Of a DNA stretch of 34,375 bases, positions 31,934 to 34,375 are shown one piece after another (the first letter of the stretch is position 1; every line of letters begins with the position of its first letter). The DNA lies in contig QZLH01000208.1 in the NCBI GenBank assembly GCA_003833135.1, positions 53,161-87,535 on the forward strand, read 5' to 3'. A program made the translations under genes and the position numbers. The notes below the pieces were generated by a model. It did no database searches, had not been told where the DNA came from, and worked only from the letters and a program-made list of their open reading frames with translations. This stretch comes from Oehlia diaphana (Eukaryota > Glomeromycota > Glomeromycetes > Glomerales > Glomeraceae).

Positions 31934-33058
31934 TCGATAAAATTGAAATGCAGCCTCCAAATCTTAAATAAATGAATGGATTTACCAGGAAAAATATATA
32001 CAGGGGTAGGATACACAGATGCGTTGCCATCATAGTGAAATTAAACAGAGTAAAGTTTTGATTTGCGTACAATCTAAGAATTTTTCATCCATAGTTAGGT
32101 CATCAAGATTGCGTATTTTTTATCAAAATTTTTTATATGTAAAAATTAGTTTGCGTATTTTTGGCCTAAATTTGGCTAATCTTATATATTTACTGTACGT
32201 TAACCGCATTGTAATATTTAGTTTTAATTAAAAGAAATTTCTAAAGGTTAAAAAAGTGAAATTATAGAAAATATATTATTGAAAAAAATGGTAAATTAGA
32301 ATAAATTCTATTTTTTCACATTAGTATTTGGTTTTATAAATAATATAGAAGTCATGATAAAATAATTAATAACTTAATGTCTGAAATTTTATTTGCGTAT
32401 TTTTGCAGAATTTTCAATATCAGGTGTCAATTATGCGTACTTCTCATATAAAAAATCTCTGCGTGCAACTGTACAAGTTCATAGTAAAAAAATTTTTCGT
32501 CACCTGACCTGATTTACCTGCTGCTGTTAATATAAAATTTAATAATTTATCAAAATATAATTATAAAAAAAAAATATTTCTTTTTCCACAATCATTTACT
32601 GTATTATTTATCGTTTGAAAGCTGATCATATGTTTTCAAAAATATGTTCTCAAACATTTATATTGGATTTAATGCACTAACTACTACTTGTACATATGGA
32701 AATTTAAAACTGAGAAATTAAAATGTCCTATGCGGGACGAAAAAAAAATTGAACATTTTATACACTTTATTCAAAAAAAAAAAATAAGGTAGTTGGAAAT
32801 CAATTTAATTTATTATTGTTCAGTCAAACTTTATAAAAAATTTTTCAGAAAAATGATCACGTGTCTGTGTTTCTTCGGAATAAAAACTAGAAAAATGATA
32901 ATCTATATGATATAACGAAAGAATTATGGAATTATGTAAAATATTTACCACTTTAGCACTACTTTAGCCATTAATTAATTTTCTTAGTGTCATCAATAAT
33001 GAGTGCAGACTTTTTCTTCTTTAGCTACGTCACTCATTAAGTCAATGAAAGATCTGCC
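31934..33058. other. Intergenic with scattered TGCGTATTTTT words
   Basis: No gene is supported. Between 32060 and 32440 the word TGCGTA occurs at about 32063, 32112, 32151, 32392 and 32433, three times as TGCGTATTTTT. The same word forms the junctions of the tandem repeats at 33.7-34.0 kb, so this stretch may be a decayed relative of that element. Confidence 0.45.
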
Positions 33059-33096
33059 AGGGTAACGTTATTGACGCAACAAGGTTTCGTTACCCT
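33059..33096. repeat. Hairpin AGGGTAACG...CGTTACCCT
   Basis: Perfect 9-bp arms with a 20-nt loop. Just upstream, AATGAGTG (about 32999) and CACTCATT (about 33032) form another inverted pair. The GTCACTCATTAA word also occurs in the element at 17.8 kb, so a shared ancestry is possible. Confidence 0.5.
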
Positions 33097-33333
33097 AAAT
33101 AAGAAAAAAAAAATATTATTATTTATACATTAACAAAAACATATAAAAAAAATAATAATAATAAAAGACATACCTAACGAGTTCGGAAACCCATTAATCT
33201 ACTGTATAGAAAAGTGTCTTTCTACGATCACTGGATGGCGAGTTATTACGCAAAACGGATTATTCTGATCATCAGAAAAGAACCGATCATTATTATTATT
33301 TTAAAATCTACGGTTACAGCGTCAATCATACAT

Positions 33334-33621
33334 TTAGCTACGCATGTATAAAACAACAAATAATACTAATAATAATAAAACAAATAATGATCTTAATAAA
33401 TGTTCAATAATTAAATTTCTGATAAATGAAGGAGTGTGATTTAAATAAAGATAAACTAAATAATATCCATCATGTTTTTTACAATGTTCGATAAAATATT
33501 TATCTGTCAACTATGATGGAAAAGCTTCATAAAGAAAACTAATCATGAACGTGCATAATTTCATCGCGATATTTTCAATTTTTCTTTCATCAGAAAGATA
33601 AATCCAATCTTCAAACTTCAT
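33334..33621 (-). pseudogene. Stop-interrupted tail-anchored protein fragment
   Basis: Reading the reverse strand from ATG 33621 gives 95 sense-like codons to TAA 33334-33336, with one in-frame TAG at 33511-33513. Before the stop: MKFEDWIYLSDERKIENIAM and FMISFLYEAFPS. After it: LTDKYFIEHCKKHDGYYLVY, then a C-terminal hydrophobic helix (LFVLLLLVLFVVLYM) ending RS. Coherent composition on both sides suggests a formerly single frame. TAG may replace CAG (Gln) or TGG (Trp). Upstream sequence reading DERDEDPLK in another frame may be more of the gene. No family is recognised. Confidence 0.5.
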
Positions 33622-33690
33622 CTTTTAAGTGGATCTTCATCTCTTTCATCTTACACCTTTTTCGCCATCATAAAAGATCGTCTATACAAC

Positions 33691-34088
33691 ATACCGTATT
33701 TTGCTGTTAGTAAGCACCCTGTTGCGTATTTGTCTTAAACGCCATAATAAGAACGCTGATGGTGATAATCTCTATCAGCTATTACGTTTCCAATCATGGT
33801 CACCTCTTGAAGAGCAATACGCAAAAATAACATACATTGCGTATTTGTCTTAGTCTCCATAACAAAAACCTGATAAAGTTAATCTCATTATGACATTTCC
33901 AACCATTGTAATTTGCAAAAGAACAATACGCAAAAATAACGTTACGTATTTGCCTTAGTCGCCATAAGAAGAACGCTGATAAAGATAATCTCATTATCAG
34001 TTATGACATTTCCGACCATTGTAACTTTAAGGATCTTGGCCGGCATAAAGTTTAAAAAGGGGTGCTTATATATTGCAAAATACGGTAT
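33691..34088. mobile_element. TIR element with three internal tandem repeats
   Basis: ATACCGTATTTTGC (33691-33704) is the exact reverse complement of GCAAAATACGGTAT (34075-34088). Similarity extends inward to TAAGCACCC against GGGTGCTTA, so arms are about 30 bp. A TA on each side fits a Tc1/mariner-type duplication. The interior has three units of about 115, 105 and 90 bp beginning GCGTATTTGTCTTA (33724, 33839, 33944). Two unit junctions carry AATACGCA facing TGCGTATT or ACGTATT, making small palindromes. The short reverse-strand frames here repeat the same peptide and look non-coding. Confidence 0.75.
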
Positions 34089-34375
34089 ATAATAAAAATT
34101 ATAAATAAGGCCTAGCCAATTTGATTTTCTATTTAACTTGAAAAAGGAGGGGGGGGGGGGTAATTTTTTCAAATTCGAATAAATTTTCAGAAATTTTCTT
34201 CAAATTTAAATAAATTTTCAGAAATTAAAGATTCGTTAAATGATAACGCTTCTATTTTAAATTGATGTGCAATAAAATCTAATTAAACGTGTAGTGAATG
34301 ATGTGATATTATTAAATCTCAGGAAACGGGAAATATTATGGAATTTTTTGAGAGGATGAGAGGAGGAGGAGGAGG
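34089..34375. other. Intergenic end of window, G-tract and GGA repeats
   Basis: An uninterrupted run of 12 G lies at 34149-34160. AAATAAATTTTCAGAAATT-like words are repeated nearby, and the window ends in GAGGAGGAGGAGG. No gene is seen. Confidence 0.6.

Noticed and set aside
33800..34172. Two reverse frames with repeated LLWRLRQIRNV peptides
   Set aside because: The repeated peptide is a translation of the tandem repeats in the TIR element.
1..34375. CRISPR array or bacterial operon
   Set aside because: Repeats are few and long with no unique short spacers, and introns show the DNA is eukaryotic.

Overview
The window is very AT-rich eukaryotic DNA. It has short introns of about 60-130 bp (donors GTAAGT/GTATGT, acceptors YAG), widely spaced genes and many eroded transposons. 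The gene families point to an arbuscular mycorrhizal fungus (Glomeromycotina, Rhizophagus-like). They are a kinase with a CxxC-CxxC N-terminus of the expanded Rhizophagus type, BTB-BACK-TLDc proteins, an Mrr-type nuclease fold, and a LINE with an RNase H domain. The species is inferred from family resemblance; no search was run.

Layout. 1-1.1 kb: AT-rich DNA, a tandem array and a small promoter-like patch. 1.1-3.5 kb: a kinase pseudogene (+) whose C-terminal tail is split into tiny exons, one intron carrying a MITE. 4.4-5.6 kb: a broken Mrr-like nuclease/membrane protein gene (-). 5.9-7.7 kb: DNA-transposon remnants, including a MITE with a perfect 8-bp target duplication. 7.7-8.7 kb: a six-exon gene (-) for a 196-aa protein with four predicted membrane segments. 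9.0-10.2 kb: a palindrome and a decayed hAT transposase (-).

10.2-21.3 kb is a tandem array of BTB-BACK-TLDc genes (+). Three intact paralogs (10867, 14521 and 19763) share one phase-2 intron at the same codon, and two relics of the family lie between them (TLDc piece at 10.2 kb, BTB piece at 18.1 kb). 22.1-22.5 kb holds a tandem array with a perfect 16-bp palindrome and alternating 77/87-bp spacing. 22.9-24.6 kb is a six-exon gene (-) of unknown function with a basic N-terminus and an acidic C-terminus. 26.3-28.5 kb is a three-exon gene (-) with two copies of a PAW-like beta-sandwich module followed by a BTB domain.

30.4-31.9 kb is a 5'-truncated LINE with a 14-bp target-site duplication and a nested MITE. 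The last 2.4 kb hold a stop-interrupted tail-anchored protein fragment (-) and a TIR element with internal tandem repeats.

As a whole this is a lineage-specific accessory region: BTB-class adaptors, a kinase relic and a nuclease relic in a transposon-rich setting. The clearest unusual items are the PAW-like/BTB fusion, the micro-exon kinase tail, the palindromic arrays and the Mrr-fold remnant. The products are not seen to form one pathway.
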